From: Flavobacterium sinopsychrotolerans
GTDB taxonomy: Bacteria; Bacteroidota; Bacteroidia; Flavobacteriales; Flavobacteriaceae
Direction: 5' to 3'
Length of the DNA: 64,000 nt
NCBI RefSeq assembly: GCF_900110375.1
Contig: NZ_FODN01000004.1
Span: 186,001-250,000 of the forward strand
Shown: positions 1 through 8,679 of the stretch, piece by piece
How the letters are laid out: every line of letters starts with the position of its first letter
Numbering within the stretch: position 1 is the stretch's first letter
Made by a program: the position numbers and the translations under genes
Notes under the pieces: generated by a model
What the model saw: only the letters and a program-made list of their open reading frames with translations
Databases searched by the model: none
Told to the model about the DNA's origin: nothing

Positions 1-164
1 ATTGGATCCGAATGGGAAGCCATCTTTTTGTCTAAATAATCGCGACATTTTTGAATATTTATTTTCGCCTCATCAGACAAAGCCAATGATTTATGATGAG
101 AAACAATTTCCTCCAGTATTTCCAGACTAAGTAATTCAGTACTAATATAATGCGTATTATCCAT
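1..164 (-). CDS. hutH: histidine ammonia-lyase, N-terminal fragment
   Basis: This is the first 54 codons of a minus-strand gene that runs off the left edge. The translation starts MDNTHYIS and continues through SLALSDEA and KCRDYLDKKM to a His-Ser-Asp-Pro ending. This is the segment just before the conserved YGINTGFG region of flavobacterial histidine ammonia-lyases, which lies beyond the window. The enzyme deaminates histidine to urocanate in the cytoplasm, using an MIO cofactor formed from an Ala-Ser-Gly motif that is not visible here. It diverges from the threonine operon, with about 450 bp between them. The identification rests on recognising the N-terminal pattern only. Confidence 0.75.
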   Translation of the reverse strand, partial: MDNTHYISTELLSLEILEEIVSHHKSLALSDEAKINIQKCRDYLDKKMASHSDP

Positions 165-592
165 TTTGATAGTGTTTAAAAGGTAAAATTGAATAAATCT
201 TTATAATTACACAACATTTATTGACAATAATTTAAATTTCATAGTTAAACAAAACCAAATAATAGATTTCATGCAAATATTCTTATACGCTTACAATACT
301 TTATTTGTAATTATCATATTTGTTCTCCTAAATAAGTAAACAAAATTTTTACGTACCAAAACAAACTGATTCTATGCAATTTTAATTTGATTAAGAACGA
401 ATTACACCATTCATACCTGATAAAATTATACTTCAATACTCATAATTATTTGAAAAATTTAGCGAATATTACGAATAGCTTTATTAGAGACTTGATATAC
501 CATACAATATTTCATAATCCGCAAATAGCCTCTACTATTTTCAAATATTCGCAAAAACGCCATTGAAGGCTTTATTTTTTTATAAAAAACTG
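165..592. other. long AT-rich intergenic region, hutH / thr operon
   Basis: No gene is seen here. The stretch is strongly AT-rich and should hold the divergent hutH promoter, but I found no complete TAnnTTTG element for hutH. A 9-bp perfect inverted repeat (462-470 against 544-552, GCGAATATT and its complement) brackets the region just before the thr promoter. Its role is unknown. Confidence 0.6.
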
Positions 593-600
593 TACTTTTG
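593..600 (+). promoter_or_regulatory. thr operon promoter, -7 element
   Basis: TACTTTTG is a perfect match to the Bacteroidota -7 consensus TAnnTTTG. The nearest TTG that could serve as a -33 element (563-565) is 27 nt upstream, longer than the usual 19-21. The expected transcript start, near 606, is only a few bases before the leader peptide ATG at 611. Confidence 0.6.
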
Positions 601-610
601 GAATATCAAA

Positions 611-715
611 ATGGTAAACAATAAAGCTACATATCACTCTTCGATAACAACTCAAATCTGGGTTGGCACTGCTGTTACGTTTACTGCAACAACTACAACT
701 ACCCCTTTGGGGTAA
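611..715 (+). CDS. thrL: threonine operon leader peptide (attenuator peptide)
   Basis: This is a 34-residue ORF, ATG to TAA, between the thr promoter and thrA. Eleven of 34 residues are threonine. They cluster near the end, where seven Thr codons fall within residues 23-31, including five consecutive ones before Pro-Leu-Gly-stop; two isoleucines lie upstream. This composition is the signature of a leader peptide at which ribosomes stall when charged tRNA-Thr is scarce, as in the enterobacterial thr operon. The ORF is in a different frame from thrA. A hairpin overlaps the last Thr codons (ACCCC 701-705 with GGGGT 709-713), and a terminator-like hairpin lies 10 nt after the stop. The peptide is seen directly; the attenuation role is inferred by analogy. 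Confidence 0.75.
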   Translation: MVNNKATYHSSITTQIWVGTAVTFTATTTTTPLG

Positions 716-724
716 ACATTCAAC

Positions 725-751
725 ATATAATCCTATTCATTATATTTTTTT
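725..751 (+). terminator. candidate thr attenuator terminator
   Basis: ATATAAT (725-731) pairs perfectly with ATTATAT (739-745) across a 7-nt loop and is followed by six T. It begins 10 nt after the leader stop. A competing pairing can be drawn: GGGT (710-713), freed if the ribosome stalls on the Thr codons, with ATCC (730-733). That pairing would break the terminator stem. The stem is all A-U and therefore weak, so confidence is moderate. Confidence 0.45.
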
Positions 752-887
752 CTCAAGAAAAGAAAGTCCTTGGGTATATAATAAACATTACATTTTTCAA
801 AAAAACAGCACACACTATTACATCGCCCGCGCTCCATTAATCAAGAAATGGCGATTTCCTATTACATTAAAAACAAATAACTTCGTT

Positions 888-3335
888 ATGAAAGTATTAA
901 AATTTGGCGGAACTTCGGTTGCCAATGCACAAAATATAAAACTGGTTTTAGACATCGTTAGTAACAAAGCCAAAGAAGAAAAATTAATCGTTGTGGTTTC
1001 TGCTTTCAGCAAAGTCACTGATTTGCTTCAACTTGCTTCGCAAAAAGCAGCCGCTGGAGACGAAAGCTTCAAAGATATTCTTGCCGACATAGAGAAAAAA
1101 CATTTAGACGCTTTAAAAGAACTTATTCCTGTAAGCGAACAAAGCAGTCTTTTGAGCCATATCAAAAGAATCATCAATCATCTAGAAACCTTACTGGACG
1201 GCTGTTACCTTTTGGGCGAATTATCTCCTCGAACTTCGGATACTATTTTGAGTTTTGGTGAATTGCTGTCTTCTTATATAATAGCAGAAGCTTTAAAACA
1301 AAACCTAAAAAACAGCAGTTATAAAGACAGCCGCGAACTGATAAAAACCAACAACCATTTTGGGAAAGCAGTTGTTAATTTTGATGTTTCCAATGAATTA
1401 ATTATCGATTTTTTTGCTTCGAATGAGAATCAGGTGGTAGTGATGCCGGGATTTATAGCTGCTTCGCTTGACGGAATCAACACTACTTTGGGACGCGGTG
1501 GATCGGATTATACAGCCGCTATTCTTGCAGGCGCTCTTGATGCAAATGACTTGGAGATTTGGACTGACGTCAACGGAATGTTTACTGCCAATCCAAAAAT
1601 TGTAAAACAAGCACAACCTATCGCCTACATTTCCTATCAGGAAGCGATGGAGTTGTCTCATTTTGGTGCCAAAGTTTTATATCCGCCGACAATCCAGCCG
1701 GTATTGAGAAAAAATATTCCAATTCTGATCAAAAATACTTTTGAACCAGCAGCTGAAGGAACGTATATTTCCAATCAGGTTTTTGCGCAATCTAATCCCG
1801 TAAAAGGAATTACACATATTGATGCAATCACATTGATTACGCTTGAAGGCTCAGGAATGATAGGTGTTTCCGGTTCTTCCAAAAGACTTTTTGAAGTTTT
1901 ATCCAATAAAAATATCAACGTAATTTTCATCACTCAAGCCTCATCAGAGCATTCTATTTGTATTGGAATTCTAAATTCGGATGCTGATGTGGCGGAAGAG
2001 GCCATCAACAAAGCTTTTGAAGTGGAAATTTCACAAAATAAAATAGAACCTTGCATTGTTGAGAAAAACCTTTGCATTATTGCTTTGGTGGGCGAAAACA
2101 TGAAAAACCATCAAGGTTTAAGCGGAAGAATGTTTAGCACTTTGGGTAAAAATAATGTCAATATACGAGCGATTGCACAAGGTGCTTCCGAAAGAAATAT
2201 TTCGGCAGTAATCAACGAAAGAGATGTAAAAAAGGCATTGAATACGCTACACGAAAACTTTTTCGAAGAAAATACCAAACAGTTGAACCTATTTGTGATG
2301 GGCGTTGGAAATGTAGGAGAAAAATTCATAGAGCAAATTCACCAACAAAAGAAATTCCTGAAAGAAAATCTAAAAATAAACCTGCGCGTTATTGCATTGT
2401 CCAATTCCAGAAAAATGTACTTTGATGAAGATGGAATCGCTTTAAAAGAATGGCAGTTCTTATTAGAAACTGGAGAACCAGCTGACAAAGAAAAGTTTAT
2501 TTCTAATGTAAAAGAACTCAATTTACGAAACAGTATTTTTGTGGATATAACAGCGAATGAAAGCGTCTCTAAAACCTACGAACAGTATTTAAAACGAAAC
2601 ATAGCTGTTGTAACTTGCAACAAAATTGCGTGTGCTTCCGAGTACGATAATTACAAAAAACTGAAGAAATTATCCAGACAGTTCAATGCGCCTTTTCTAT
2701 TTGAAACGAATGTTGGAGCGGGATTACCAATTATTGATACCGTAAAAAACCTGATTGCTTCCGGTGATAAAGTGAATAAAATTCAAGCGGTTTTATCCGG
2801 AAGTTTGAACTTTATCTTCAATAATTTTGACGAAAACAATACTTTTCATGATGTTGTAAAAGAAGCAGGAGTACAAGGATTTACAGAACCAGATCCTAAG
2901 ATTGATTTAAGCGGAATTGACGTTGCCAGAAAGATATTAATCTTGATTCGTGAAAGTGGCTATAAAATGGAAATTGACGAAATCACAAACGAATCGTTTA
3001 TGCCTGCAGAGTGTTTGAATACGACTTCAAATGAAGCATTTTTCGAATCTTTACAGACACATGCCGCTCATTTTGAAACTATTTATAAAGAAGCGTTAAG
3101 CAAAGAATCTCGTTTGAAATACGTAGCGCAATTCGAAAACGGAAAAGCAAATGTTGGTTTAAGATTCATTCCGAAAGACCATTCGTTTTACAATTTGGAA
3201 GGAAAAGACAACATCGTATTATTCTTCACAGATCGTTATGTGGACCAACCTTTATTGATAAAAGGTGCCGGTGCCGGAGCTGCGGTTACCGCTTCAGGAA
3301 TATTTGCTGATGTAATTAGAATTGGAAACGTATAA
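888..3335 (+). CDS. thrA: bifunctional aspartate kinase / homoserine dehydrogenase I
   Basis: This 815-residue cytoplasmic fusion enzyme is close in length to E. coli ThrA (820). It catalyses the first step (aspartate to aspartyl phosphate) and third step (aspartate semialdehyde to homoserine) of threonine biosynthesis. The kinase domain opens with KFGGTS at residues 5-10 and has GRGGSDYTA near 200. Two ACT-type regulatory segments lie at about 300-460. The dehydrogenase begins with the nucleotide-binding loop GVGNVG near 472. The ORF is open back to 663, but the family N-terminus is MKVLKFGG, so the ATG at 888 is chosen; the extra 75 residues would overlap the leader region. It is the first gene of thrABC. 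ACT domains suggest feedback control by threonine, and the leader upstream suggests transcriptional control too. Confidence 0.96.
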   Translation: MKVLKFGGTSVANAQNIKLVLDIVSNKAKEEKLIVVVSAFSKVTDLLQLASQKAAAGDESFKDILADIEKKHLDALKELIPVSEQSSLLSHIKRIINHLETLLDGCYLLGELSPRTSDTILSFGELLSSYIIAEALKQNLKNSSYKDSRELIKTNNHFGKAVVNFDVSNELIIDFFASNENQVVVMPGFIAASLDGINTTLGRGGSDYTAAILAGALDANDLEIWTDVNGMFTANPKIVKQAQPIAYISYQEAMELSHFGAKVLYPPTIQPVLRKNIPILIKNTFEPAAEGTYISNQVFAQSNPVKGITHIDAITLITLEGSGMIGVSGSSKRLFEVLSNKNINVIFITQASSEHSICIGILNSDADVAEEAINKAFEVEISQNKIEPCIVEKNLCIIALVGENMKNHQGLSGRMFSTLGKNNVNIRAIAQGASERNISAVINERDVKKALNTLHENFFEENTKQLNLFVMGVGNVGEKFIEQIHQQKKFLKENLKINLRVIALSNSRKMYFDEDGIALKEWQFLLETGEPADKEKFISNVKELNLRNSIFVDITANESVSKTYEQYLKRNIAVVTCNKIACASEYDNYKKLKKLSRQFNAPFLFETNVGAGLPIIDTVKNLIASGDKVNKIQAVLSGSLNFIFNNFDENNTFHDVVKEAGVQGFTEPDPKIDLSGIDVARKILILIRESGYKMEIDEITNESFMPAECLNTTSNEAFFESLQTHAAHFETIYKEALSKESRLKYVAQFENGKANVGLRFIPKDHSFYNLEGKDNIVLFFTDRYVDQPLLIKGAGAGAAVTASGIFADVIRIGNV

Positions 3336-3442
3336 ATTAGTCGTAAGGTCAAATGTCATAAATTCTGAAAGTTAACCACTTGATTTTATGTTCATTCCTA
3401 AGACTTTACCACTTTATGACTTTAGACTTTAAGACTACTATT

Positions 3443-4369
3443 ATGAACGAAATAAAAATATTTTGCCCTGCTACAATCGCTAATCTTTCCTGCGGATTTG
3501 ATGTCCTTGGACTGTGTTTAGAAACTGCGGGAGACGAAATGATTATTCGAAAATCAGATATAAAAGGGATTCGCATCACTAAAATTGTGGGTGCCAACTT
3601 ACCTTTGGAAACCGAAAAAAATGTTGCCGGAGTATCCGCTTTAGCGATGTTGGAAGCGATAGAAACCGAATTTGGATTCGAAATCGAAATCTACAAAAAT
3701 ATCAAAGCCGGCAGCGGAATTGGAAGCAGTGCCGCAAGTTCAGCCGGAGCTGTTTTTGGAATCAATGAATTATTGGGACGACCATTCACGAGAAAAGAAT
3801 TGGTTTTATTTGCGATGCAAGGCGAAAAATTAGCCAGTGGAAATGCCCATGCCGATAACGTTGCTCCTGCCCTTTTGGGTGGTTTTACGCTGGTGAGAAG
3901 TTCGAATCCTTTAGATATTATCAAAATAGAAAGTCCATCTGAATTGTACGCTACCGTGGTTCATCCTCAAATTGAGTTGAAAACATCTGATGCACGTTCC
4001 GTATTAAAACAAACCGTTTCCTTGAAAAGTGCTATCACACAATGGGGAAATGTAGGTGGATTAATCGCTGGACTATATACCAAAGATTATGATTTAATCG
4101 GGCGTTCGTTGCATGATGAAATCGTGGAACCGTTACGAAGTGTTTTGATTCCCGGATTTGATTTAATCAAGCAAACGGCTTTAGAAAACGGGGCTTTAGG
4201 TTCCGGGATTTCGGGCTCAGGCCCTTCTATTTTTGCCTTAAGCAAAGGAAAGGAAACCGCTGATAAAATCGCCAAAGCCATGAGCGCCGTGTACGACGAA
4301 ATGAATTTACCGTATGAAATTCACGTTTCTAAGGTGAATGATGAAGGGATAAAAATAGTATCCCCCTAA
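3443..4369 (+). CDS. thrB: homoserine kinase
   Basis: This 308-residue GHMP-family kinase phosphorylates homoserine to O-phosphohomoserine, between ThrA and ThrC. The N-terminal strand (IFCPATIANLSCGFD) and the ATP-binding loop GSGIGSSAASSAGA (about residues 89-102) are typical, as is the C-terminal GSGISGSGPS motif. The ATG at 3443 is chosen because the family begins directly with the short MNEIKIFCPAT strand; the 21 upstream codons read a low-complexity, ACTTTA-rich spacer. The 107-bp gap after thrA has no convincing terminator, so the two genes are probably cotranscribed. Confidence 0.95.
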   Translation: MNEIKIFCPATIANLSCGFDVLGLCLETAGDEMIIRKSDIKGIRITKIVGANLPLETEKNVAGVSALAMLEAIETEFGFEIEIYKNIKAGSGIGSSAASSAGAVFGINELLGRPFTRKELVLFAMQGEKLASGNAHADNVAPALLGGFTLVRSSNPLDIIKIESPSELYATVVHPQIELKTSDARSVLKQTVSLKSAITQWGNVGGLIAGLYTKDYDLIGRSLHDEIVEPLRSVLIPGFDLIKQTALENGALGSGISGSGPSIFALSKGKETADKIAKAMSAVYDEMNLPYEIHVSKVNDEGIKIVSP

Positions 4370-4481
4370 CCCCCGAAGGGAGAATAAAAGGAATAAGATT
4401 ATTGATTTTAAAATTACAACAACACATTCTGAATCCAGTTTCGTCTCCCTTCCCTTTGGGGAGGGTTGGGGTGGGGATTCT
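4363..4481. repeat. GC-rich inverted repeat between thrB and thrC
   Basis: A C-rich arm at the end of thrB (TCCCCCTAACCCCCGAAGGG, about 4362-4381) and a related G-rich arm (CCCTTTGGGGAGGGTTGGGG, about 4452-4471) face each other across about 70 bp. They are far more GC-rich than their surroundings. Similar C-rich/G-rich blocks are a familiar dispersed intergenic repeat in Bacteroidota genomes. The pair could fold in the mRNA and reduce readthrough into thrC, or simply be a neutral repeat. Confidence 0.7.
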
Positions 4482-4497
4482 ACAATTACTAAACACA

Positions 4498-5787
4498 ATG
4501 AAATATTACAGTTTAAACCATAACGCACCCAAAGTTTCTTTTCAAGAAGCCGTAATACAAGGATTAGCCACTGATAAAGGATTGTATTTCCCGGAAGAAA
4601 TTACACCATTACTACAAGAGTTTTTTGACACTATCGAAAATTTAAGCAATGAAGAAATTGCTTTTAAAGCGATTCAACAATTTGTGGGTGACGAAATCCC
4701 GGAAGCCACTTTAAAACAAATCATTGCCGAAACCTTATGTTTTGATTTCCCTGTTGTCGAAGTCGAAAAAGGCATTTATTCCCTTGAATTGTTTCATGGC
4801 CCAACGATGGCTTTCAAGGACGTAGGCGCGCGATTCATGTCACGTTGTTTGGGTTATTTCAATAAAGACAAAAAAGACAGCAAAAACACGGTCCTTGTAG
4901 CGACTTCCGGCGATACTGGCGGTGCTGTTGCAAGTGGTTTCCTTGGTGTAAAAGGCGTGGAAGTGATAATCCTATATCCATCCGGAAAAGTGAGCGATAT
5001 TCAGGAACGACAATTGACCACTTTAGGACAAAATATTAAAGCGCTTGAAGTAGACGGCGTTTTTGATGATTGCCAAGATATGGTGAAGAAAGCATTTTTA
5101 GATGAAAGTTTAAAACATAAAAACCTGACTTCGGCAAATTCGATAAATATTGCGCGCTGGTTGCCGCAAATGTTTTATTTCTTCTTTGCGTACAAAGCAT
5201 TAAAGAAACAAAACAAACCGTTAGTTTTCTCTTGTCCAAGTGGGAATTTCGGGAATATTTGTGCAGGTATCATTGCTAAAAAAATGGGATTGCCTATTGA
5301 ACATTTTGTAGCTTCAACGAATGTAAATGATACGGTTCCGAGGTTTTTAGAAAACGGAATTTACGACCCAAAACCTTCTATCGCTACGATTTCAAATGCG
5401 ATGGATGTGGGAAATCCAAGTAATTTTATCCGAATTCAGGAAATGTATCACAATGATTTAGAGCAATTCAAAAAAGATTTTTCTTCGTTTACGTTCTCTG
5501 ATGCAGAAACGATTGAAGCCATGAAAACCATTTATAATACCGATGGCTACATCGCAGAACCGCACGGAGCTGTTGGTTATTTGGGTTTGAAAAAAGAATT
5601 ACAAAATCACCCGAATGCGATTGGTGTTTTCTTAGAAACTGCCCACCCAATTAAGTTTTTGGATACGGTTGAACCAACATTAAACGTAAAACTGCCGATT
5701 CCTACCCAAATTGAAAGTGTTTTAGGAAAGGAAAAAGTGAGCGTAAAAATTAAAACATATGAGGATTTGAAAGCTTTTCTGGAATAA
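4498..5787 (+). CDS. thrC: threonine synthase
   Basis: This 429-residue PLP enzyme converts O-phosphohomoserine to threonine, the last pathway step. The N-terminus MKYYSLNH and the YFPEEI segment are typical. The Schiff-base lysine lies in GPTMAFKDVGARF (about Lys107), and the substrate loop TSGDTGGA follows. The phosphate-binding SCPSGNFGN is near 245. The ATG at 4498 is preferred over the open frame from 4402, because those 32 codons translate the G-rich repeat (PLGRVGVG) and are not protein-like. It is the last gene of thrABC, with an intrinsic terminator 24 bp after the stop. Confidence 0.95.
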   Translation: MKYYSLNHNAPKVSFQEAVIQGLATDKGLYFPEEITPLLQEFFDTIENLSNEEIAFKAIQQFVGDEIPEATLKQIIAETLCFDFPVVEVEKGIYSLELFHGPTMAFKDVGARFMSRCLGYFNKDKKDSKNTVLVATSGDTGGAVASGFLGVKGVEVIILYPSGKVSDIQERQLTTLGQNIKALEVDGVFDDCQDMVKKAFLDESLKHKNLTSANSINIARWLPQMFYFFFAYKALKKQNKPLVFSCPSGNFGNICAGIIAKKMGLPIEHFVASTNVNDTVPRFLENGIYDPKPSIATISNAMDVGNPSNFIRIQEMYHNDLEQFKKDFSSFTFSDAETIEAMKTIYNTDGYIAEPHGAVGYLGLKKELQNHPNAIGVFLETAHPIKFLDTVEPTLNVKLPIPTQIESVLGKEKVSVKIKTYEDLKAFLE

Positions 5788-5810
5788 AAAATGTCTTTCC
5801 AATCAAATAA

Positions 5811-5848
5811 AAAAACGACTGAGAATCTCATTTTAGTCGTTTTTTTTT
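5811..5848 (+). terminator. terminator of the thr operon
   Basis: AAAACGACT pairs with AGTCGTTTT across a 14-nt loop and runs into eight T. This is a strong intrinsic terminator ending thrABC. Confidence 0.9.
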
Positions 5849-6021
5849 GTGGCTAAGCAAGTCTATTTATAAAGTAGTTCTAAACTTGTATTTTGGAACC
5901 ACAAAACAATTCTACGCATTTTAGACTTCCATTTTAAATATATAATTATGAGTATTTTACAGAGAAGCAAAACAATACATTACGCCACAAAAAAATAAAA
6001 TTCCATATCTGAAAATATAGC

Positions 6022-6052
6022 TTGAATATGATTTAAATTATACCTAGTTTTG
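6022..6052 (+). promoter_or_regulatory. Bacteroidota promoter (TTG-N20-TAGTTTTG)
   Basis: TTG at 6022-6024 is followed after 20 nt by TAGTTTTG at 6045-6052, a near-ideal -33/-7 pair. The predicted 5' UTR to the ATG at 6254 is about 195 nt. It contains a perfect 7-bp inverted repeat (TTCAGGT near 6074 with ACCTGAA near 6105), so the leader may be structured. Confidence 0.75.
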
Positions 6053-6253
6053 CAAAAAAATTGAGTTATCTCTATTCAGGTCTTTTGCGAGTGAAAAAAC
6101 AAACCTGAACCCCATTAAAAAAACAACTAAGTATTTAAGAAACTGTTTGAATCTTAACTAAAATCAACCGATTAAAAAATACTTCAAAAAAACTACCTGA
6201 TAAAGTAGCTTCCCATATCAACATAATTTATTAAAAGAAGGAGAAAAAAGTTT

Positions 6254-7663
6254 ATGACGGATCATAGCATGAATGCTGTTAGTTTTGAAATTGAATTATT
6301 GGATAAGCACAAAGATTATAGGAATCAATATAAGTCAAATGATTTGTATTGGGGCGTAGGAATCGAGAATGAATGTTATTTAGAATTTGAAAACCATCGT
6401 GTGGTAGACAAAGATTTTTTGCTAACTAAAGGACTTCATGAAAAGTATAGTGTCAATCATTTTAAGAATTACAAAGAAAACATATATCAGAATTCATTAC
6501 TAAAAATATTATCCGATAAAGAATATTATTTGCCTGTATTGATGAATTCCCATTCGTTTACAAAAACGGACATCAACAACCAGCATAAGACTTTTGACCC
6601 CATAGACAATGAACCAAATCCTGAATATTCAGGGGAAAGTATCTTTGAAAAATTACAAAAAAACAATCCTTATTTTATAGACGAGCTTCAAAAAGAATTC
6701 ATTTTTGACGGTGACACAGTTGAATTTGTTACGCAAAAATTTTACAAAACAGATATTGACTCCGCCATTGCTGAACTAGCAAAAATAAAACAAGGTTTTA
6801 TAAATAACTTACAAAGCGCCTTTGATAAAGATAAAATCTTTACGGAATATGGCGCCATAAAAATATGCTCTAAAAACCATCCTTTTGCCATTTTTATTTC
6901 AAACAATACTAATTATTCTGTTTTTAATAATATGACCTATCATTTCAATTTAACTATTCCTACTGAGTTAAATAAGGACGGTGAAATTAAGGACAAAATA
7001 GGTTTTATAAAAAAACACCAGAGAGCCATTCGATTATTCCAATGGTTGAGTCCATTATTTATGATAAAATTCGGTTCTTCTGATTATTTATCGCATAATG
7101 ACAGCAGCGTCAATTTAACAAAAGCATCACAACGATGTGCCATGTCAAGATACATTGGGGTAGGAACCTATGACACCAATGTGATGAAAACCGGAAAAAT
7201 CGTCCAGATGAATTTTGACGAACACCCGATGCACGATAATCCGTTGTGGTGGGTGAACCGTTATTCTGAAATATCAGATTATGAAAAAATTGATAAAATT
7301 GGGCTTGACATCAATTTTCACAAGCACAAAAATCATGGCATTGAGTTTCGAATATTTGATTATTTCGACGAAAAACACCTACAGGAGGTTTTGAATTTTC
7401 TTGTTTTTATTATGGATCATGCCCTGTTAAACGAAATCGAAAATCCGATTTGCGATTTGGAATGGAATAATTTTGTGTACGAATCTATTATCCATGGCAA
7501 AGAAACACATGTACCATCAAAATTCATCGGCTTTTTAGAAAACATATTATCTATTACGATAAAATCGAATGATCCTTTAGAAATTTACGATCAAATATAC
7601 AGCAGTTTACACGCTACCTATTATGAAAAAGGCTTTTGTAGCTCTTTACTAATTAAAAAATAA
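6254..7663 (+). CDS. putative carboxylate-amine ligase (GCS/amidoligase-like fold)
   Basis: This is a 469-residue soluble protein with no signal peptide or membrane segment. Three blocks resemble the glutamine synthetase / gamma-glutamylcysteine ligase / amidoligase superfamily: GVGIENECYLEF near residue 35 (strand with metal-binding Glu), MTYHFNLTIP near 230 (His/Asn strand), and HGIEFRIFDYFDEKHLQEVL near 362 (Glu-Phe-Arg strand and helix). If correct, it would join an amine to a carboxylate using ATP. The substrate cannot be read from the sequence. It is monocistronic, with its own strong promoter, a long 5' UTR and a strong terminator shared with the convergent gene. The family assignment is tentative. 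Confidence 0.45.
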   Translation: MTDHSMNAVSFEIELLDKHKDYRNQYKSNDLYWGVGIENECYLEFENHRVVDKDFLLTKGLHEKYSVNHFKNYKENIYQNSLLKILSDKEYYLPVLMNSHSFTKTDINNQHKTFDPIDNEPNPEYSGESIFEKLQKNNPYFIDELQKEFIFDGDTVEFVTQKFYKTDIDSAIAELAKIKQGFINNLQSAFDKDKIFTEYGAIKICSKNHPFAIFISNNTNYSVFNNMTYHFNLTIPTELNKDGEIKDKIGFIKKHQRAIRLFQWLSPLFMIKFGSSDYLSHNDSSVNLTKASQRCAMSRYIGVGTYDTNVMKTGKIVQMNFDEHPMHDNPLWWVNRYSEISDYEKIDKIGLDINFHKHKNHGIEFRIFDYFDEKHLQEVLNFLVFIMDHALLNEIENPICDLEWNNFVYESIIHGKETHVPSKFIGFLENILSITIKSNDPLEIYDQIYSSLHATYYEKGFCSSLLIKK

Positions 7664-7712
7664 ACATGCATCACAAATGCAAGGTGTCTTTTTAGAATAC
7701 CCTCTATATAAT

Positions 7713-7748
7713 TACCCTTCTTGTTGACAGTAGCCCGCAAGAAGGGTA
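7713..7748. terminator. bidirectional terminator
   Basis: A perfect 11-bp stem (TACCCTTCTTG 7713-7723 with CAAGAAGGGTA 7738-7748) has a 14-nt loop and lies between two convergent genes. A T-rich run follows on the plus strand. Confidence 0.85.
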
Positions 7749-7770
7749 TTTATTTATATGTTTTTTTAAA

Positions 7771-8679
7771 CTACTCATGGTAATAAAAGATAGCAGCCGC
7801 ATATCCTTTTTCCGGATCTTTATTGTCCCACCAATCTTTTCTGATTTCTGAAAAATAATTATAATTATCAGCTCCTGCTTGGGACTGCAACGGATAAATG
7901 ACTTTGCCGTCTTTCCTAAAGGCTTTATCAGTATCCGTTTCCGGAACGACCACTACAATATGTCCTGATTTATTCAGGATAAATCTTTTGGCACAGATGA
8001 TTCCTACTCCTCCGGTAGCATTTACTTTCTTTTGAAGTTCATCAACATCATCGATTCTTTCCCAACCAAACTCACTCCCCGATTGTAAAAACCAATCATA
8101 GATATAATTGGAATAAAAAGGCCTTACTGTTTCATCAAAAACCAATGCTACTTCGTTCCCTTTCTCCAGTTGCTCGATTGCCGTATCAGTCCATCTTAAT
8201 CTGGGGATATAGACCTTGGCAAAAAAACAATAATCAAAAGTATAAATATTACAGTAGGTATCCGATGCGTCTTTCTGATATCGGAAACTTTTTGAAACAT
8301 CCAGCGCCTTGATGATGTTTTGAATTGACGTAAATTTAGACTCTAGACTCGTTAAATCTCTAAACGGAATTGAAGGATCGCCAATAGGTTTGTACGTTTC
8401 CTCTTTACTGTCCAGACTTGCTTTTGTACCTGGCTCAAAATTGGGCACTTCAATATCCATACTTTTTTGATTCGTTTCATCAACAAGCTCGATATCTTTT
8501 GAAAACACAAAACCTTCTTTTTCAGTGTTCAAAAGTTTTACTTTCCACCAATCTGATGCTGTTTTTTCAATTAATTTAACAGTATGCCTAAAAGGTATTT
8601 GTATTAAAATTTTGGAATTATCCTGCGTTGCCGGAAAATCTCTTAGATTTAATGACGGAGTAGCGACTCTATATTTCAT
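7771..8679 (-). CDS. SH3-domain protein with cysteine-peptidase-like C-terminus
   Basis: This is a 302-residue protein. Residues 1-67 look like a bacterial SH3 domain (MKYRVATPSLNLRDFPA ... DWWKVKL ... EGFVFSKDI), which usually binds cell-wall peptides. The C-terminal half has CNIYTFDYC near 168 and GHIVVVVPE near 243, then LQSQAG. The Cys-Asn start and Gly-His-hydrophobic strand recall the catalytic Cys and His of NlpC/P60- or CHAP-like amidases. No signal peptide is visible, which is odd for a cell-wall hydrolase and leaves a cytoplasmic role or a specialised secretion route open. It is convergent with the ligase-like gene. The catalytic assignment is inference. Confidence 0.5.
   Translation of the reverse strand: MKYRVATPSLNLRDFPATQDNSKILIQIPFRHTVKLIEKTASDWWKVKLLNTEKEGFVFSKDIELVDETNQKSMDIEVPNFEPGTKASLDSKEETYKPIGDPSIPFRDLTSLESKFTSIQNIIKALDVSKSFRYQKDASDTYCNIYTFDYCFFAKVYIPRLRWTDTAIEQLEKGNEVALVFDETVRPFYSNYIYDWFLQSGSEFGWERIDDVDELQKKVNATGGVGIICAKRFILNKSGHIVVVVPETDTDKAFRKDGKVIYPLQSQAGADNYNYFSEIRKDWWDNKDPEKGYAAAIFYYHE

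Noticed and set aside
663..887. 75-codon extension of thrA
   Set aside because: The family starts at MKVLKFGGTS (888), and the extension runs through the leader peptide and attenuator in another frame.
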